From an uncultured Paracoccaceae bacterium (GTDB lineage: Bacteria; Pseudomonadota; Alphaproteobacteria; Rhodobacterales; Rhodobacteraceae): a DNA stretch of 64,000 nt. Both the position numbers and the translations under genes were made by a program. The DNA lies in contig CANNFR010000002.1 in NCBI GenBank assembly GCA_947503935.1, positions 471,059 to 535,058 of the forward strand, in the 5' to 3' direction. Positions 8,528 to 17,878 of the stretch are shown here, piece after piece; the stretch's first letter is position 1; each line of letters begins with the position of its first letter. The notes beneath the pieces are model-generated. The model ran no database searches, was not told the origin of the DNA, and saw nothing but the letters and a program-made list of their open reading frames with translations.

Positions 8528-8998
8528 TCAGGATTTTTCTGAAGGTTTCGGTTTGAAGGGCGCCATGCCCGCGCGCGCCAGCTCATCCGCGCGCTCATTC
8601 TCGGGGTGGCCGGCATGGCCCTTGATCCACTCCCACGTCACGTTGTGGCGGGCCTGCGCGGCATCAAGCCGTTGCCATAACTCGGCATTTTTTACGGGCT
8701 TCTTGCCGCCGGTGCGCCAGCCATTGCGCTTCCAGGCATGGATCCACTTGGTGATGCCGTCCTTCACATAGGCACTGTCGGTGACAACCGTGATGTCAGA
8801 GGCGCGCGACAAGCTTTCCAGCGCCGAGATCGCGGCCATCAGCTCCATTCGGTTGTTCGTGGTCTCGGCCTCACCGCCCGAAAGCGTGCGCTCTTTCACC
8901 ACGCGGCCGTCCTCCTTCGCCAGAAGCAGTACCCCCCAGCCGCCGGGGCCGGGGTTGCCGCTGCACGCGCCGTCGGTATAGGCGAAAAGCTCAGGCAT
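8528..8998 (-). CDS. rnhA: Ribonuclease HI
   Basis: A 156-aa nuclease that cuts the RNA strand of RNA-DNA hybrids during replication and R-loop removal. The DEDD catalytic set is complete: Asp9 (YTDGA), Glu52 (NNRMEL), Asp74 (VTDS) and Asp138 (ERADEL), with the His128 loop GHAGHPENE. Length matches the E. coli enzyme. Its start overlaps the end of the DUF3429 gene by 8 nt, so it belongs to the minus-strand run from 10659 down. Confidence 0.97.
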   Translation of the reverse strand: MPELFAYTDGACSGNPGPGGWGVLLLAKEDGRVVKERTLSGGEAETTNNRMELMAAISALESLSRASDITVVTDSAYVKDGITKWIHAWKRNGWRTGGKKPVKNAELWQRLDAAQARHNVTWEWIKGHAGHPENERADELARAGMAPFKPKPSEKS

Positions 8999-9443
8999 AG
9001 ATCACGAAAAGCAGCAAGATGGCGACGATCCCGGTCAGGAGGATGCGTAATTGCATCCACCACCAGGGTGCCAAACCCTGTTTCCAGAACACCCAATCCA
9101 GCACCAGAAGCCCGGTGAAACCGACGATCAGGAAGATGGCGGAGGATGCCGCGCCGCCGCCCACGAAGAAGAACGCCCAGAGCGCCGGCACCACGGACAG
9201 CGCGTAGCCCATGGCGGCTCTGCGCCCTTCGGCCCTGGTGGCGAACCCCCAGAGCACGCCCGACATGAACGACAGAATGATCGTGCCATAGGCCAAACTG
9301 ATATGCGGGCCGATGAACCGGGGGCCCAGCGTCTGCTGACCCCACAAGGCGGCGCCGTCGGACACAAGCGTCACCGCACCCCAGAGAAACGGGATCAGCC
9401 CCGACAGGCCGAGGACAAGGGCAGAGCGTGGGATCTGCGTCAT
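8991..9443 (-). CDS. DUF3429 membrane protein
   Basis: A 150-aa integral membrane protein with four to five hydrophobic helices and short loops, resembling DUF3429 (TMEM69-like) proteins; function unknown. It overlaps rnhA by 8 nt downstream and the methyltransferase gene by 4 nt upstream, so it is translated from the same message. Confidence 0.75.
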   Translation of the reverse strand: MTQIPRSALVLGLSGLIPFLWGAVTLVSDGAALWGQQTLGPRFIGPHISLAYGTIILSFMSGVLWGFATRAEGRRAAMGYALSVVPALWAFFFVGGGAASSAIFLIVGFTGLLVLDWVFWKQGLAPWWWMQLRILLTGIVAILLLFVIYA

Positions 9444-10048
9444 GCAGGGGCCTCCGCCCAGCGGGCGACGATCGCCGCGAAGGAGGAGATCTCGCCTGAC
9501 AGGCCCGCCCCCTCGCCCTCTTCGACGGACAGGATTGTGAACCCCGCCGCCTGCATCAGCGCGCGCAGTTCGGCGACGGTGACGTACGTGTAAAAGCGCC
9601 CGAGCTTGTCGCGGCCCTCACCCTCGCCGGTCTTCATCGCGACGTAGAGAAATCCGTCTGGGCGGAGAGCGCGGCAGAGCGCGGCGAAGATCTCCGGCAG
9701 ATCGACGCGGCGCGCATGCAGCAGCGAAAAGCTGGCCCAGACGCCATCATAGGCCGCCTCGGCTTTGATACCGTCGAAGGTGCCGACGCGCGCCGGAAGC
9801 CCGTGTAGCCGCTGGGCCAGCGCCACCATCTCGGGCGAGGCATCGACCGGATCGGGCCTGAGCCCCGCCGCGCGCATCAGCGCCGATTCCCGGCCCGGCC
9901 CGCAGCCCAGGTCCAGCACCGCACCGCCGGGGGGCAGCAATTCCATGAAACCAGCAAGGCGCGCATCGGCGCTGTCGGCGCGAAACCGTTCGGCATACTC
10001 CGCGCCATGGGCCGCATAGGCGGCAAGCGTGGCGGCGTCGGCACTCAT
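9440..10048 (-). CDS. Class I SAM-dependent methyltransferase
   Basis: A 202-aa Rossmann-fold methyltransferase. Motif I is VLDLGCGPGRES at about residues 44-55, and post-I (DPVDASPEM) and motif II follow. The substrate cannot be told from sequence. It overlaps the DUF3429 gene by 4 nt and the upstream LysE gene by 4 nt, so it is internal to the ispH-LysE-methyltransferase-DUF3429-rnhA run. Confidence 0.85.
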   Translation of the reverse strand: MSADAATLAAYAAHGAEYAERFRADSADARLAGFMELLPPGGAVLDLGCGPGRESALMRAAGLRPDPVDASPEMVALAQRLHGLPARVGTFDGIKAEAAYDGVWASFSLLHARRVDLPEIFAALCRALRPDGFLYVAMKTGEGEGRDKLGRFYTYVTVAELRALMQAAGFTILSVEEGEGAGLSGEISSFAAIVARWAEAPA

Positions 10049-10659
10049 GCGCGCTCAAAAGCCAGCCTGAGGCCGAGGCCCGCGAAGACCGCCGCAAAGG
10101 TCCTGTTCAGCCAGCGCATGGCCGTTTCGCTTGCAAGGACAGCGTCGCGCGCGGCCGAGGCGAAGAGCGCGTAGGCGACGAAGACCGCGAAGGTCATCGC
10201 CATGAAGATGCCACCCAGCATGGCCATCTCGGCCGTGGCCGTGCCGGCGTTCCCAGACAGGAACGGTGGCAGCAGCGCCAGGAAGAAGATCGAAAGCTTG
10301 GGGTTCAGGATGTTGATCAGCGCCCCCCGGCGTGCGATCCGCCACGGATGCTCGACGGCCGCGCGTTTCTCGATGCGCAGCGCCCCGCCCGAGCGCAGCG
10401 CCTGCCACGCGAGATAGAGCAGGTAGGCGACGCCCGCGAACTTCACGACCTGAAAGAGGACCGCGCTGGTATGGAGCAGGGCCGCGAGGCCGAGCGTGGC
10501 CGCCAACAGATGCGGCACGATGCCGAAGGTACACCCCAGCGCCGCCCAGAGCCCGGCCCGCCATCCCTGCCCGAGTGCCAGCGCGAGCGTATAGACGACA
10601 CCTGTGCCCGGTGCGACGACCACGACGAAAGCGGTCAGGAGAAACTGGAGCGATAGCAT
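10045..10659 (-). CDS. LysE/RhtB-family amino-acid exporter
   Basis: A 204-aa inner-membrane exporter with about six helices. The family block APGTGVVYTLALALGQGW (residues 17-34) and the conserved NPK turn (ILNPKLSIFF) are present. The exported compound is unknown; homoserine, threonine and lysine are typical. An AGGAGG just upstream fixes the ATG at 10659, well inside a longer open frame. It lies 13 bp after ispH. It is one of three LysE proteins in this window. Confidence 0.88.
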   Translation of the reverse strand: MLSLQFLLTAFVVVVAPGTGVVYTLALALGQGWRAGLWAALGCTFGIVPHLLAATLGLAALLHTSAVLFQVVKFAGVAYLLYLAWQALRSGGALRIEKRAAVEHPWRIARRGALINILNPKLSIFFLALLPPFLSGNAGTATAEMAMLGGIFMAMTFAVFVAYALFASAARDAVLASETAMRWLNRTFAAVFAGLGLRLAFERA

Positions 10660-10672
10660 GGGTAGGACCCTC

Positions 10673-11623
10673 CTAGGCCGGCTCGCGCAGGACGCGAGGA
10701 ACCTTGAATTCGACGTTCTCGACGGCGGTTTCGACCTTTTCGACCGTGACGTCAAAGTGGTCGCGAACGGCGTCGATCACCTCGTTCACCAGCACTTCCG
10801 GCGCACTGGCGCCTGCTGTCAGACCGAGGGCGCGGATGCCGTCGAGCGCGCGCCAGTCGATATCGGCGGCGCGTTGGACCAGTTGCGCGTAAGCGCAGCC
10901 CGCCGCGCGGCCCACCTCTACAAGCCGCTTGGAGTTCGACGAATTGGGCGCTCCGATCACCAGTAGCGCGTCGATCTTGGGCGCCATCGCCTTGACCGCT
11001 TCCTGCCGGTTGGTCGTGGCATAGCAGATGTCCTCGCGACCCGGCCCGACGATGGCGGGAAAGCGGGCCTTCAGCGCGGCCACAACGGCGGCAGTGTCAT
11101 CGACGCTGAGCGTCGTCTGCGTGACGAAGGCCAGCTTCTCGGGGTTGCGCACCTGCACATGAGCCACGTCCTCGACCGTTTCGACCAGCAGAACCTCGCC
11201 CGGCGGCAGCTGGCCCATGGTGCCCACCGTCTCGGGGTGGCCCTCATGGCCGATCATCACCATCTGCAGGCCGTTCTCGTGGTGCCGCTTGGCCTCGTTA
11301 TGGACCTTGGTGACCAAGGGGCAGGTGGCATCGACCGCGATCATCTCGCGCCGCGCGGCCTCGGCCGGCACCGCTTTCGGCACGCCATGGGCCGAGAACA
11401 CGACGGGGCGATCGGGCGGACATTCGTCAAGCTCTTCGACGAAGACGGCGCCTTGGGCGCGCAGGCCGTCGACCACGTATTTGTTGTGCACGATCTCGTG
11501 GCGCACATAGACCGGCGCACCCCATTTCTGCAGCGCCATCTCGACGATCTTGATCGCCCGGTCGACGCCCGCGCAGAACCCGCGCGGCGCGGCAAGGTAA
11601 AGGGTGAGGGGGGATTTCGACAT
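10673..11623 (-). CDS. ispH: 4-hydroxy-3-methylbut-2-enyl diphosphate reductase (IspH/LytB)
   Basis: A 316-aa [4Fe-4S] enzyme, the last step of the MEP pathway, producing IPP and DMAPP that also feed carotenoids and the bacteriochlorophyll tail. The three cluster ligands are Cys17 (GFCAGV), Cys101 (ATCPLV) and Cys200 (DICYAT), with the usual HEIVHN and GHEGHPE blocks. Two ATGs exist; the second, at 11623, was preferred because AGGAG ends 6 nt before it, while the first touches the Shine-Dalgarno. It heads the minus-strand run. Confidence 0.96.
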   Translation of the reverse strand: MSKSPLTLYLAAPRGFCAGVDRAIKIVEMALQKWGAPVYVRHEIVHNKYVVDGLRAQGAVFVEELDECPPDRPVVFSAHGVPKAVPAEAARREMIAVDATCPLVTKVHNEAKRHHENGLQMVMIGHEGHPETVGTMGQLPPGEVLLVETVEDVAHVQVRNPEKLAFVTQTTLSVDDTAAVVAALKARFPAIVGPGREDICYATTNRQEAVKAMAPKIDALLVIGAPNSSNSKRLVEVGRAAGCAYAQLVQRAADIDWRALDGIRALGLTAGASAPEVLVNEVIDAVRDHFDVTVEKVETAVENVEFKVPRVLREPA

Positions 11624-11671
11624 CGGCATCTCCTGTCACGCCTCAGAGGTAAGCCCTCCGGCGGGGGGCGT

Positions 11672-12112
11672 CTACCCCCCGACAACCCGCGCCGTGGCCC
11701 AGGCCAGTGCGACATAGCGGCCCGTCTTGGCAATGGCCACCAGCGTGACGAAAAGCCAAAAGGGGGTGCGCATCACGCCCGCGATCACGGTGACCGCATC
11801 GCCGAGCGGCGCCCAGCTGAGCAAAAGGGTCCAGACGCCATAGCGCTGATACCAGGCTTGCGCCTTGGCCAATTGCGCATCGGTGACCGGAAACCAGCGC
11901 CGGCCCTTGAAATGCTCAAGCCAGATGCCAAGAAAGTAATTCAGCACCGATCCCAGCGTGTTGCCGACCGACGCCACGAGGATGATCAGCGGCAGCGACA
12001 CACGCCCGTCGGCCTGAACCGCCACAAAAATGATTTCCGATTGGAACGGCAGGATCGTCGCGGCGCCGAACGCCGCGGCGAACAAGCCCAGCAGAGACAG
12101 AAATTCAGCCAT
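11672..12112 (-). CDS. YqaA-family (DedA-like) membrane protein
   Basis: A 146-aa integral membrane protein of the small YqaA branch of the DedA/SNARE-associated superfamily. Four hydrophobic segments are visible. Conserved features are LPFQSEIIF, GNTLGSVLNY and the re-entrant-like LLSWAPLGDAVTVIAG. DedA relatives take part in lipid-carrier flipping and membrane homeostasis, but this branch is not assigned. It is a single gene between ispH and the NYN gene. Confidence 0.85.
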   Translation of the reverse strand: MAEFLSLLGLFAAAFGAATILPFQSEIIFVAVQADGRVSLPLIILVASVGNTLGSVLNYFLGIWLEHFKGRRWFPVTDAQLAKAQAWYQRYGVWTLLLSWAPLGDAVTVIAGVMRTPFWLFVTLVAIAKTGRYVALAWATARVVGG

Positions 12113-12152
12113 CAGACGAAAGCGCCGGGGCGATCAGCCGCCCCGGACGCGA

Positions 12153-12728
12153 TCATTCCTGATCGACTGTTTCAATCTGGTCCGGCTCGGGGCGCGGTTC
12201 ACGCGGAGGGCGTCCGATGACTTCGCGCAGTTCGTCGAGCTCGATGAAATTGTCGGCCTGGCGGCGCAATTCATCGGCGATCATGGGCGGTTGACTGCGG
12301 ATGGTCGAGACCACCGAAACCCGCACCCCCTGCCTTTGCAGACTTTCCACCAGAGGCCGGAAATCGCCATCGCCCGAGAACAGCACGATATGATCGACAC
12401 GGGGCGCAAGCTCCATGGCATCGACGCAAAGCTCGATATCCATGTTGCCCTTCACCTTCCGGCGGCCCTGGCTGTCAGTGTATTCCTTGGCCGGTTTGGT
12501 GACCATGGAAAAGCCGTTATAGTTCAACCAGTCGACCAGCGGCCGGATCGGCGAGTATTCCTCACTCTCCAGAAGAGCGGTGTAGTAGAAGGCGCGCAGC
12601 AACTTGCCCCGGCGCATGAACTCCTGTCGTAGAAGCTTGTAGTCGATGTCGAAGCCAAGCGATTTGGCTGCGGCATATAGATTGGACCCATCAATGAAGA
12701 GCGCCAATCGTTCGTCGCGGTAAAACAT
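12153..12728 (-). CDS. NYN-domain (LabA/DUF88) protein
   Basis: A 191-aa PIN-like nuclease-fold protein. Acidic residues of the NYN active site are visible: Asp13 in FIDGSN, the Asp in KGNMDIELCVDAM, and the pair in FSGDGDFRPL. A Pro/Glu-rich tail follows. Family members are RNA-linked, but no target is known. A Shine-Dalgarno AAAGGA sets the ATG at 12728 inside a longer open frame. It diverges from folK. Confidence 0.87.
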   Translation of the reverse strand: MFYRDERLALFIDGSNLYAAAKSLGFDIDYKLLRQEFMRRGKLLRAFYYTALLESEEYSPIRPLVDWLNYNGFSMVTKPAKEYTDSQGRRKVKGNMDIELCVDAMELAPRVDHIVLFSGDGDFRPLVESLQRQGVRVSVVSTIRSQPPMIADELRRQADNFIELDELREVIGRPPREPRPEPDQIETVDQE

Positions 12729-12828
12729 AAATAGTCCTTTCAATTGGCAGCCAAGCTTGCAGTCATCCGTGAGTGGATGGATGGTGCGGCAAAGCAGCCC
12801 AATGCGATGAAGATAGAGGTTTTTGTGT

Positions 12829-13419
12829 ATGCCGCAAGGTACCCCGCCCCATGGCAAAGTCAGCATCAGCCTGGTTGCGCTGGGCAGTAACCTCTCAACC
12901 GGGCTCGGGCCGCCGGAAATTAACGTGGAATCAGCGATTTCCAGGCTTTCGGGTGAGGGGTTCTACCTATTGGCGAAAAGCCGCCTCTATAAAACACCCT
13001 GTTTTCCGCCGGGTGCCGGCCCCGATTATGTGAATGCCGCCGTGGCGTTGGAGAGCGAGATTGATGCGCGGCAGATGCTTGCGGTGTTGCACCGCATCGA
13101 GGCCGATTTCGGGCGCGAGCGGGCCCAGCGGTGGGGCAGCCGCACGCTGGATCTGGACCTTTTGGATCATGGCGGGGCGATCTTGCCCGATCAGGCGAGT
13201 GTGCAGCACTGGATGGAGATCGGCGCCGAGGCGCAGCGGCGCGACGCGCCCGACCGGTTGATCCTGCCGCATCCGCGCCTGCATGAGCGCGCCTTCGTGC
13301 TGGTGCCGCTGGCCGAGATCGCGCCGGATTGGCGGCACCCCGTTCTGGGCCGGACGACGGCGGACCTGCTGGCCGCCTTGCCTGCCGCCGACCGCGCCGA
13401 GATCACACCGCTCACATGA
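12829..13419 (+). CDS. folK: 2-amino-4-hydroxy-6-hydroxymethyldihydropteridine pyrophosphokinase
   Basis: A 196-aa HPPK that transfers pyrophosphate from ATP to hydroxymethyldihydropterin in folate synthesis. Markers are VALGSNLS at the N-terminus, the [15 protein letters not shown] metal/ATP motif and [16 protein letters not shown]. The ATG at 12829 follows an AGAGG. A loop of about 20 residues between LLDHGG and LPHPRL is longer than in short HPPKs. It diverges from the NYN gene across about 100 bp. Confidence 0.95.
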   Translation: MPQGTPPHGKVSISLVALGSNLSTGLGPPEINVESAISRLSGEGFYLLAKSRLYKTPCFPPGAGPDYVNAAVALESEIDARQMLAVLHRIEADFGRERAQRWGSRTLDLDLLDHGGAILPDQASVQHWMEIGAEAQRRDAPDRLILPHPRLHERAFVLVPLAEIAPDWRHPVLGRTTADLLAALPAADRAEITPLT

Positions 13420-13462
13420 CCCGCCGGGCGCCGTCCCATCAACGCGCCCGGCAGGCCAGGGA

Positions 13463-13900
13463 TCAGTCGGAAAACACCGTTGCCGATGGCCCCGCGCCGA
13501 TCTCGATCACCCGCACATCGCCATCGCGCGAGATCATATAGTGCATCGTGCCCGGCGGTGTCAGCGCGACGCTGCCCGCCTCGAACGCCTGCTCGTTCGC
13601 CGGATCGATCGCGTCGCCGACGCCCAGATACATGGTGCCCGAAACGACGACGGTCAGGCGTTGGTCAGGATGGCTGTGGGGCGGAAAGACCGCGCCCTGC
13701 CGCATTACGGAGTTCGCGGCATAAAGTCCCTCCTCCGAGAATGCGCCGGTCATCATTGCCGCCGAAACTCCGTCAAACTGTGGGTGCGCGTTCAACGCCA
13801 TATCCTCAAGCGTCAGCTTGGTGACGCCCGCATCCTGCGCGAACGCGCCACCTGTGGTCAGTACGACGGCAAGGCTTGCGGCCATCAGGTTTCTCAGCAT
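13463..13900 (-). CDS. Secreted cupin-domain protein
   Basis: A 145-aa exported single-domain cupin. Residues 1-21 are a signal peptide ending GGAFA-QD. The cupin motif 1 HSHPDQRLTVVVSG gives metal-binding His residues, and PPGTMHYM supplies motif 2. The ligand is unknown; similar proteins are annotated as cupins or quercetinase-like. The frame extends upstream, but GGGAG sets the ATG at 13900. It is divergent from a TetR regulator with 74 bp between starts, which suggests control by that repressor. Confidence 0.87.
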   Translation of the reverse strand: MLRNLMAASLAVVLTTGGAFAQDAGVTKLTLEDMALNAHPQFDGVSAAMMTGAFSEEGLYAANSVMRQGAVFPPHSHPDQRLTVVVSGTMYLGVGDAIDPANEQAFEAGSVALTPPGTMHYMISRDGDVRVIEIGAGPSATVFSD

Positions 13901-13946
13901 CTGTTGTCTCCCTGTCTTGTTCCGTGTATTTGTGTACTTACCAGTC

Positions 13947-13956
13947 TCAAATTTGA
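13947..13956. promoter_or_regulatory. Candidate TetR operator between cupin and tetR genes
   Basis: TCAAATTTGA is a perfect 10-bp palindrome inside the 74-bp divergent region. It is 19-28 bp upstream of the tetR ATG and about 50 bp upstream of the cupin start. Short palindromes arise by chance, so position is the main argument. Confidence 0.35.
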
Positions 13957-13974
13957 AAAGAGAATAATAGACCA

Positions 13975-14586
13975 ATGAGTTCACAAAAAAGCGAGGACGT
14001 GAAACGTGGCCGGGGGCGCCCCCGGAATTTCGCCGAGGCCGAGGTGCTGGATGCGCTGACCGATACGTTCTGGCGGAACGGCTACGCGGCGACCTCGCTG
14101 GATGATCTTACCCAGGCGACCGGGGCGGCACGCGCCAGCCTCTACAAGCTTTTCGGTGACAAGGACGCTCTGCTGGTCGCGGCGATTGATCATTATGCGG
14201 CCCGGTTCGACACGCGGGTCGATGCGACATGCGCCAGCGCCGGAACGGCGCGCGAGGCTATCGCCCAGACCTTGCGTGCCAGCGCCGACAGGCTGTCGGC
14301 GGGTCAAGCTCCGCCAGGCTGTCTGCGCTGCCGGATCACGTTGGATCGGCACGGTCAATCGCCGGCAATCGGCGCGGCGCTGGACCGCGCGAATGACAAG
14401 TTCCGCCATAATATGGAACGCCTGCTTGCGGTCGGAACCGACCCTGCCGCCCTCCACATCCCGAAAACGGCGCTGTTTCTGACAACCATTGTGAACGGCA
14501 TGGTCATTCTGGCCGAGGCAGGCGCCAGCCGCGATGATCTTGAGGATGTCATCACCACCGCACTTGCCAACGTGCCCGAGACCTGA
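13975..14586 (+). CDS. TetR-family transcriptional regulator
   Basis: A 203-aa one-component repressor. The N-terminal HTH spans about residues 20-65, with the family pattern TSLDDLTQATGAARASLYKLFGDKDALL. The C-terminal ligand domain includes CLRCR, as in many AcuR/YxaF-type TetR proteins. The effector is unknown. It probably controls itself and the divergent cupin gene. It lies just upstream of rpoZ but has no obvious link with it. Confidence 0.92.
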   Translation: MSSQKSEDVKRGRGRPRNFAEAEVLDALTDTFWRNGYAATSLDDLTQATGAARASLYKLFGDKDALLVAAIDHYAARFDTRVDATCASAGTAREAIAQTLRASADRLSAGQAPPGCLRCRITLDRHGQSPAIGAALDRANDKFRHNMERLLAVGTDPAALHIPKTALFLTTIVNGMVILAEAGASRDDLEDVITTALANVPET

Positions 14587-14617
14587 CGTTTTCTGCCGAT
14601 TATTGCCTGAAAACAGG

Positions 14618-14646
14618 TTGTCAACAGCAAATAAAGGTCATAAGTA
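14618..14646 (+). promoter_or_regulatory. Candidate rpoZ promoter
   Basis: TTGTCA at 14618-14623, a 17-bp spacer and TAAGTA at 14641-14646 form a sigma70-like promoter about 37 bp before rpoZ. Confidence 0.5.
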
Positions 14647-14682
14647 CAGCCTTCGTATTTCCTGACCTGACTGGAGACGGCT

Positions 14683-15036
14683 ATGGCCCGCGTGACGGTT
14701 GAAGACGTTGTAGACAAAGTCCCGAACCGCTTCGAGATCGTGCTGCTTGCCGCGCATCGCGCGCGTGAGATCGCATCCGGCGCGCCGATCACCATCGATC
14801 GCGACAACGACAAGAACCCTGTCGTCGCCCTGCGGGAAATCGGTGATGAGACGCAAGGCGCCGAAGATCTGCGTGAGCGAATGATCGCCTCGCATCAGAC
14901 CCAGATCGAGGTCGATGAGCCTGAGGAAGACGCCATGGCGCTGTTGATGAGCGCCGAGGCCGACCGCCCCAGCCAGGACGACATGTCGGAAGAGAAACTG
15001 CTGCGCGCCCTGATGGAAGCGCAGGAAATGAAGTAA
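14683..15036 (+). CDS. rpoZ: RNA polymerase omega subunit
   Basis: A 117-aa omega subunit, which helps assemble RNA polymerase and, in Proteobacteria, forms part of a ppGpp site. The N-terminal [30 protein letters not shown] region is diagnostic, and the acidic C-terminal tail is common in alphaproteobacteria. It is followed 33 bp later by rsh, the ppGpp synthetase/hydrolase, the conserved order in many bacteria and functionally coherent. Confidence 0.96.
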   Translation: MARVTVEDVVDKVPNRFEIVLLAAHRAREIASGAPITIDRDNDKNPVVALREIGDETQGAEDLRERMIASHQTQIEVDEPEEDAMALLMSAEADRPSQDDMSEEKLLRALMEAQEMK

Positions 15037-15055
15037 GGCCGCAGGCGCGGCCTTT
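15037..15055 (+). terminator. Short GC hairpin between rpoZ and rsh
   Basis: GGCCGC (15037-15042) and GCGGCC (15047-15052) pair across a 4-nt loop and are followed by only TTT. It may attenuate rather than end transcription, because rsh begins 15 bp later. Confidence 0.4.
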
Positions 15056-15069
15056 CAGGCGGGTGAGGG

Positions 15070-17187
15070 ATGATCGACGTCGACGACCTGATCGCCCTCG
15101 TCCACAACTACAATCCCAGGACGAATGAAGCGCTGATCCGCGAGGCTTATGCCTACGGGATGCGCATGCATGAGGGGCAGACACGCCATTCGGGCGAGCC
15201 CTATTTCTCGCACCCTGTCGCGGTGGCGGCCATTCTGACCGAACAGCAGCTGGATGACAGCACGCTGATCACCGCCCTTCTGCACGACACGATCGAGGAC
15301 ACCAAAAGCACCTATTCCGAGGTCGAGCGTCTGTTCGGGACCGAGATCGCCGAGCTGGTCGATGGCGTGACCAAGCTGACCAATCTGCAATTGTCCTCGT
15401 CGGAGACCAAGCAGGCCGAGAACTTCCGCAAGCTTTTCATGGCGATGTCCAAGGATCTGCGCGTGATCCTGGTCAAGCTGGCCGACCGGCTGCACAACAT
15501 GCGCACGATCCGGTCGCTGCCGCCCGAAAAGCAGGCCCGCAAGGCGCGCGAGACGATGGAAATCTATGCGCCGCTGGCCGGCCGCATGGGGATGCAATGG
15601 ATGCGCGAGGAACTTGAGGACCTGTCCTTCCGGGTTCTGAACTCCGATGCGCGCAATTCCATCATCCGCCGCTTCATCACGCTGCAGCGCGAATCGGGCG
15701 ATGTGATCCACAAGATCACAAATGACATCCGCACCGAGCTGGACCGCGAGGGGATCGAGGCCGAGGTGTTCGGCCGCGCCAAGAAACCCCATTCGATCTG
15801 GCGCAAGATGCAGGAGAAGGATCAGGGCTTTTCGCGCCTGTCCGACATCTACGGCTTTCGCATCATCACCGGGAGTGAGCAGGATTGCTATCGCGTCCTC
15901 GGCGCCATCCATCGCCGTTGGCGCGCGGTGCCGGGGCGGTTCAAGGATTACATCAGCCAGCCGAAATCGAACGGCTACCGGTCAATCCACACCACGGTCT
16001 CGGGCCGTGACGGCAAGCGGGTCGAGGTGCAGATCCGCACCCGCCAGATGCACGAGGTGGCCGAGGCGGGCGTGGCCGCGCATTGGGCGTATCGCGACGG
16101 CGTGCGGGCGCAGAACCCCTTTGCCGTCGATCCCGCGCGCTGGATCGCCTCGCTGACCGAGCGCTTCGATACCGAGGATCACGACGAGTTTCTCGAGCAT
16201 GTGAAGCTTGAGATGTATTCCGATCAGGTCTTCTGCTTCACGCCCAAGGGCGAGGTCATCCAGCTGCCCAAGGGTGCCACGCCGCTCGACTACGCCTATT
16301 CGATCCACACCCGCATCGGCGACAGCTGCGTGGGCGCCAAGGTTGATGGTATTCGCGTGCCGCTCTGGACGCGGCTGCGCAACGGTCAGTCGGTTGAGAT
16401 CATCACAGCCGAGGGCCAGCGCCCGCAGGCGACCTGGCTGGATATCGTGGTGACAGGCCGGGCCAAGGCGGCGATCCGCAGAAGCTTGCGCGAGGAAGAT
16501 CGCGAGCGGTTCATCAAGCTGGGCCGTGAACTGGCCCGCGTGGCGTTCGAGAATGCTGGCAAGAAGGCCACCGACAAGGCGCTCCGCACGGCCGCGCGGA
16601 CCCTCGGCCTGGCCGATGGGGATGAGCTGTTGGCGCGTCTCGGCAGCGCCGAGATCGCCTCGCGCCATGTGCTGGAGACGCTTTACCCCGAACTGGCGCT
16701 TGGCAAGGGCGAAGAGGTTGAACCGGGCCGCGCGGTGGTGGGCCTGGAACCCGGCCAGGGTTTTGACCGCGCGCCCTGTTGCCAGCCCGTTCCGGGCGAG
16801 CGGATTGTCGGGATCAGTTGGCGGGGTCGCGGCGTTGTGGTGCATGCGATCGATTGTCCGTCCCTTGTCGAGTTCGAAGACCAGCCCGAACGCTGGGTCG
16901 ACCTCGCCTGGCAGGGCGGGCGCCATCCGGCGGTGCACACGATCCGCCTGATGTTAACGATCCGTAACGATGCTGGTGTACTGGGACGTATTTGCACATT
17001 GATCGGAGAGCAGAAGGCCAATATCTCGGACCTACATTTTGTCGACAGAAAGCCAGATTTCTATCGTCTGTTGATAGAAGTTGATTTGCGGGACGCTGAA
17101 CACCTGCACACGGTGATGACAGCGCTTGAGGCGGAAAGTGATGTAGCGGCCATCGAACGGCATCGGGAGCCTGGCCGAAAACCCTGA
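15070..17187 (+). CDS. rsh: Bifunctional (p)ppGpp synthetase/hydrolase (Rsh)
   Basis: A 705-aa alarmone enzyme controlling the stringent response. Domains in order are an HD hydrolase (HDTIEDT near residue 77), a synthetase with GRFKDYISQPKSNGYRSIH, TGS (VFCFTPKGEVIQLPKGATPLDYAY) and a C-terminal ACT domain. The synthetase carries RFKD, the RxKD signature of bifunctional SpoT/Rel enzymes rather than the acidic ExDD of monofunctional RelA. The HD motif is intact, so it probably both makes and degrades (p)ppGpp. It sits in the conserved rpoZ-rsh order and is full length. Confidence 0.95.
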   Translation: MIDVDDLIALVHNYNPRTNEALIREAYAYGMRMHEGQTRHSGEPYFSHPVAVAAILTEQQLDDSTLITALLHDTIEDTKSTYSEVERLFGTEIAELVDGVTKLTNLQLSSSETKQAENFRKLFMAMSKDLRVILVKLADRLHNMRTIRSLPPEKQARKARETMEIYAPLAGRMGMQWMREELEDLSFRVLNSDARNSIIRRFITLQRESGDVIHKITNDIRTELDREGIEAEVFGRAKKPHSIWRKMQEKDQGFSRLSDIYGFRIITGSEQDCYRVLGAIHRRWRAVPGRFKDYISQPKSNGYRSIHTTVSGRDGKRVEVQIRTRQMHEVAEAGVAAHWAYRDGVRAQNPFAVDPARWIASLTERFDTEDHDEFLEHVKLEMYSDQVFCFTPKGEVIQLPKGATPLDYAYSIHTRIGDSCVGAKVDGIRVPLWTRLRNGQSVEIITAEGQRPQATWLDIVVTGRAKAAIRRSLREEDRERFIKLGRELARVAFENAGKKATDKALRTAARTLGLADGDELLARLGSAEIASRHVLETLYPELALGKGEEVEPGRAVVGLEPGQGFDRAPCCQPVPGERIVGISWRGRGVVVHAIDCPSLVEFEDQPERWVDLAWQGGRHPAVHTIRLMLTIRNDAGVLGRICTLIGEQKANISDLHFVDRKPDFYRLLIEVDLRDAEHLHTVMTALEAESDVAAIERHREPGRKP

Positions 17188-17218
17188 GACCCCTCAGGGG
17201 GTACGAGGAGGAAAGGCG

Positions 17219-17866
17219 TTGGTTTTCAAGCGCCGCGATAGGCGGGGTCTCTGGCAGATCGTCAGAGAGGCGATCTACCCCAAGGGCGGGTGGGCGCGGG
17301 CGTTTCACTATGTGAAGCACCGGGTCCGTCGCCTGCCCGATACGCCCGAGAAGATCGCGCGTGGGGTGGCGGCGGGCGTCTTTGCCGCCTTCACCCCGTT
17401 TTACGGCTTTCATTTCATCACGGCAGCCATTTGCGCCTGGATTGCACGTGGCAACGTGATTGCGGCGCTTCTGGGCACGTTCTTCGGCAACCCGCTGACC
17501 TATGTGCCGATCGGCGTGGTGGTTCTGCAAACCGGCCATTTCATCCTCGGCAGCCGGTTTGAGGAAACCCAGCATGGGTCGTTCCTGGGCAGCTTCGTGG
17601 CCGCCGGGCGCGACCTCAAAGAAAACTTCCTCGCTATCTTTAATGATGACACTGCCGATTGGGCCGGGCTGACACAGTTTTATTACGACGTGTTTCTGCC
17701 CTACCTTGTCGGCGGCGTGATTCCCGGACTTCTCACAGCGTTCATCGTCTACAAACTGAGTGTGCCGCTGATTCGGGTCTACCAGAACCGTCGCAAGGGG
17801 CGGCTGAAGGCAAAGCTGGCAGAACTGCGGCGAAAGGCGGCCAAGAAGTCTGACAACGCGCATTAA
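17219..17866 (+). CDS. DUF2062 membrane protein
   Basis: A 215-aa protein with a basic N-terminus, the DUF2062 core (FTPFYGFHFITAA, then GNPLTYVPIG), two to three hydrophobic helices and a Lys/Arg-rich C-terminal tail. Function unknown. The start is TTG, chosen because GAGGAGG lies directly upstream. It lies 31 bp after rsh and 12 bp before pdxJ, so it appears part of the same operon. Confidence 0.85.
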   Translation: MVFKRRDRRGLWQIVREAIYPKGGWARAFHYVKHRVRRLPDTPEKIARGVAAGVFAAFTPFYGFHFITAAICAWIARGNVIAALLGTFFGNPLTYVPIGVVVLQTGHFILGSRFEETQHGSFLGSFVAAGRDLKENFLAIFNDDTADWAGLTQFYYDVFLPYLVGGVIPGLLTAFIVYKLSVPLIRVYQNRRKGRLKAKLAELRRKAAKKSDNAH

Positions 17867-17878
17867 GGATTGGGCGAG

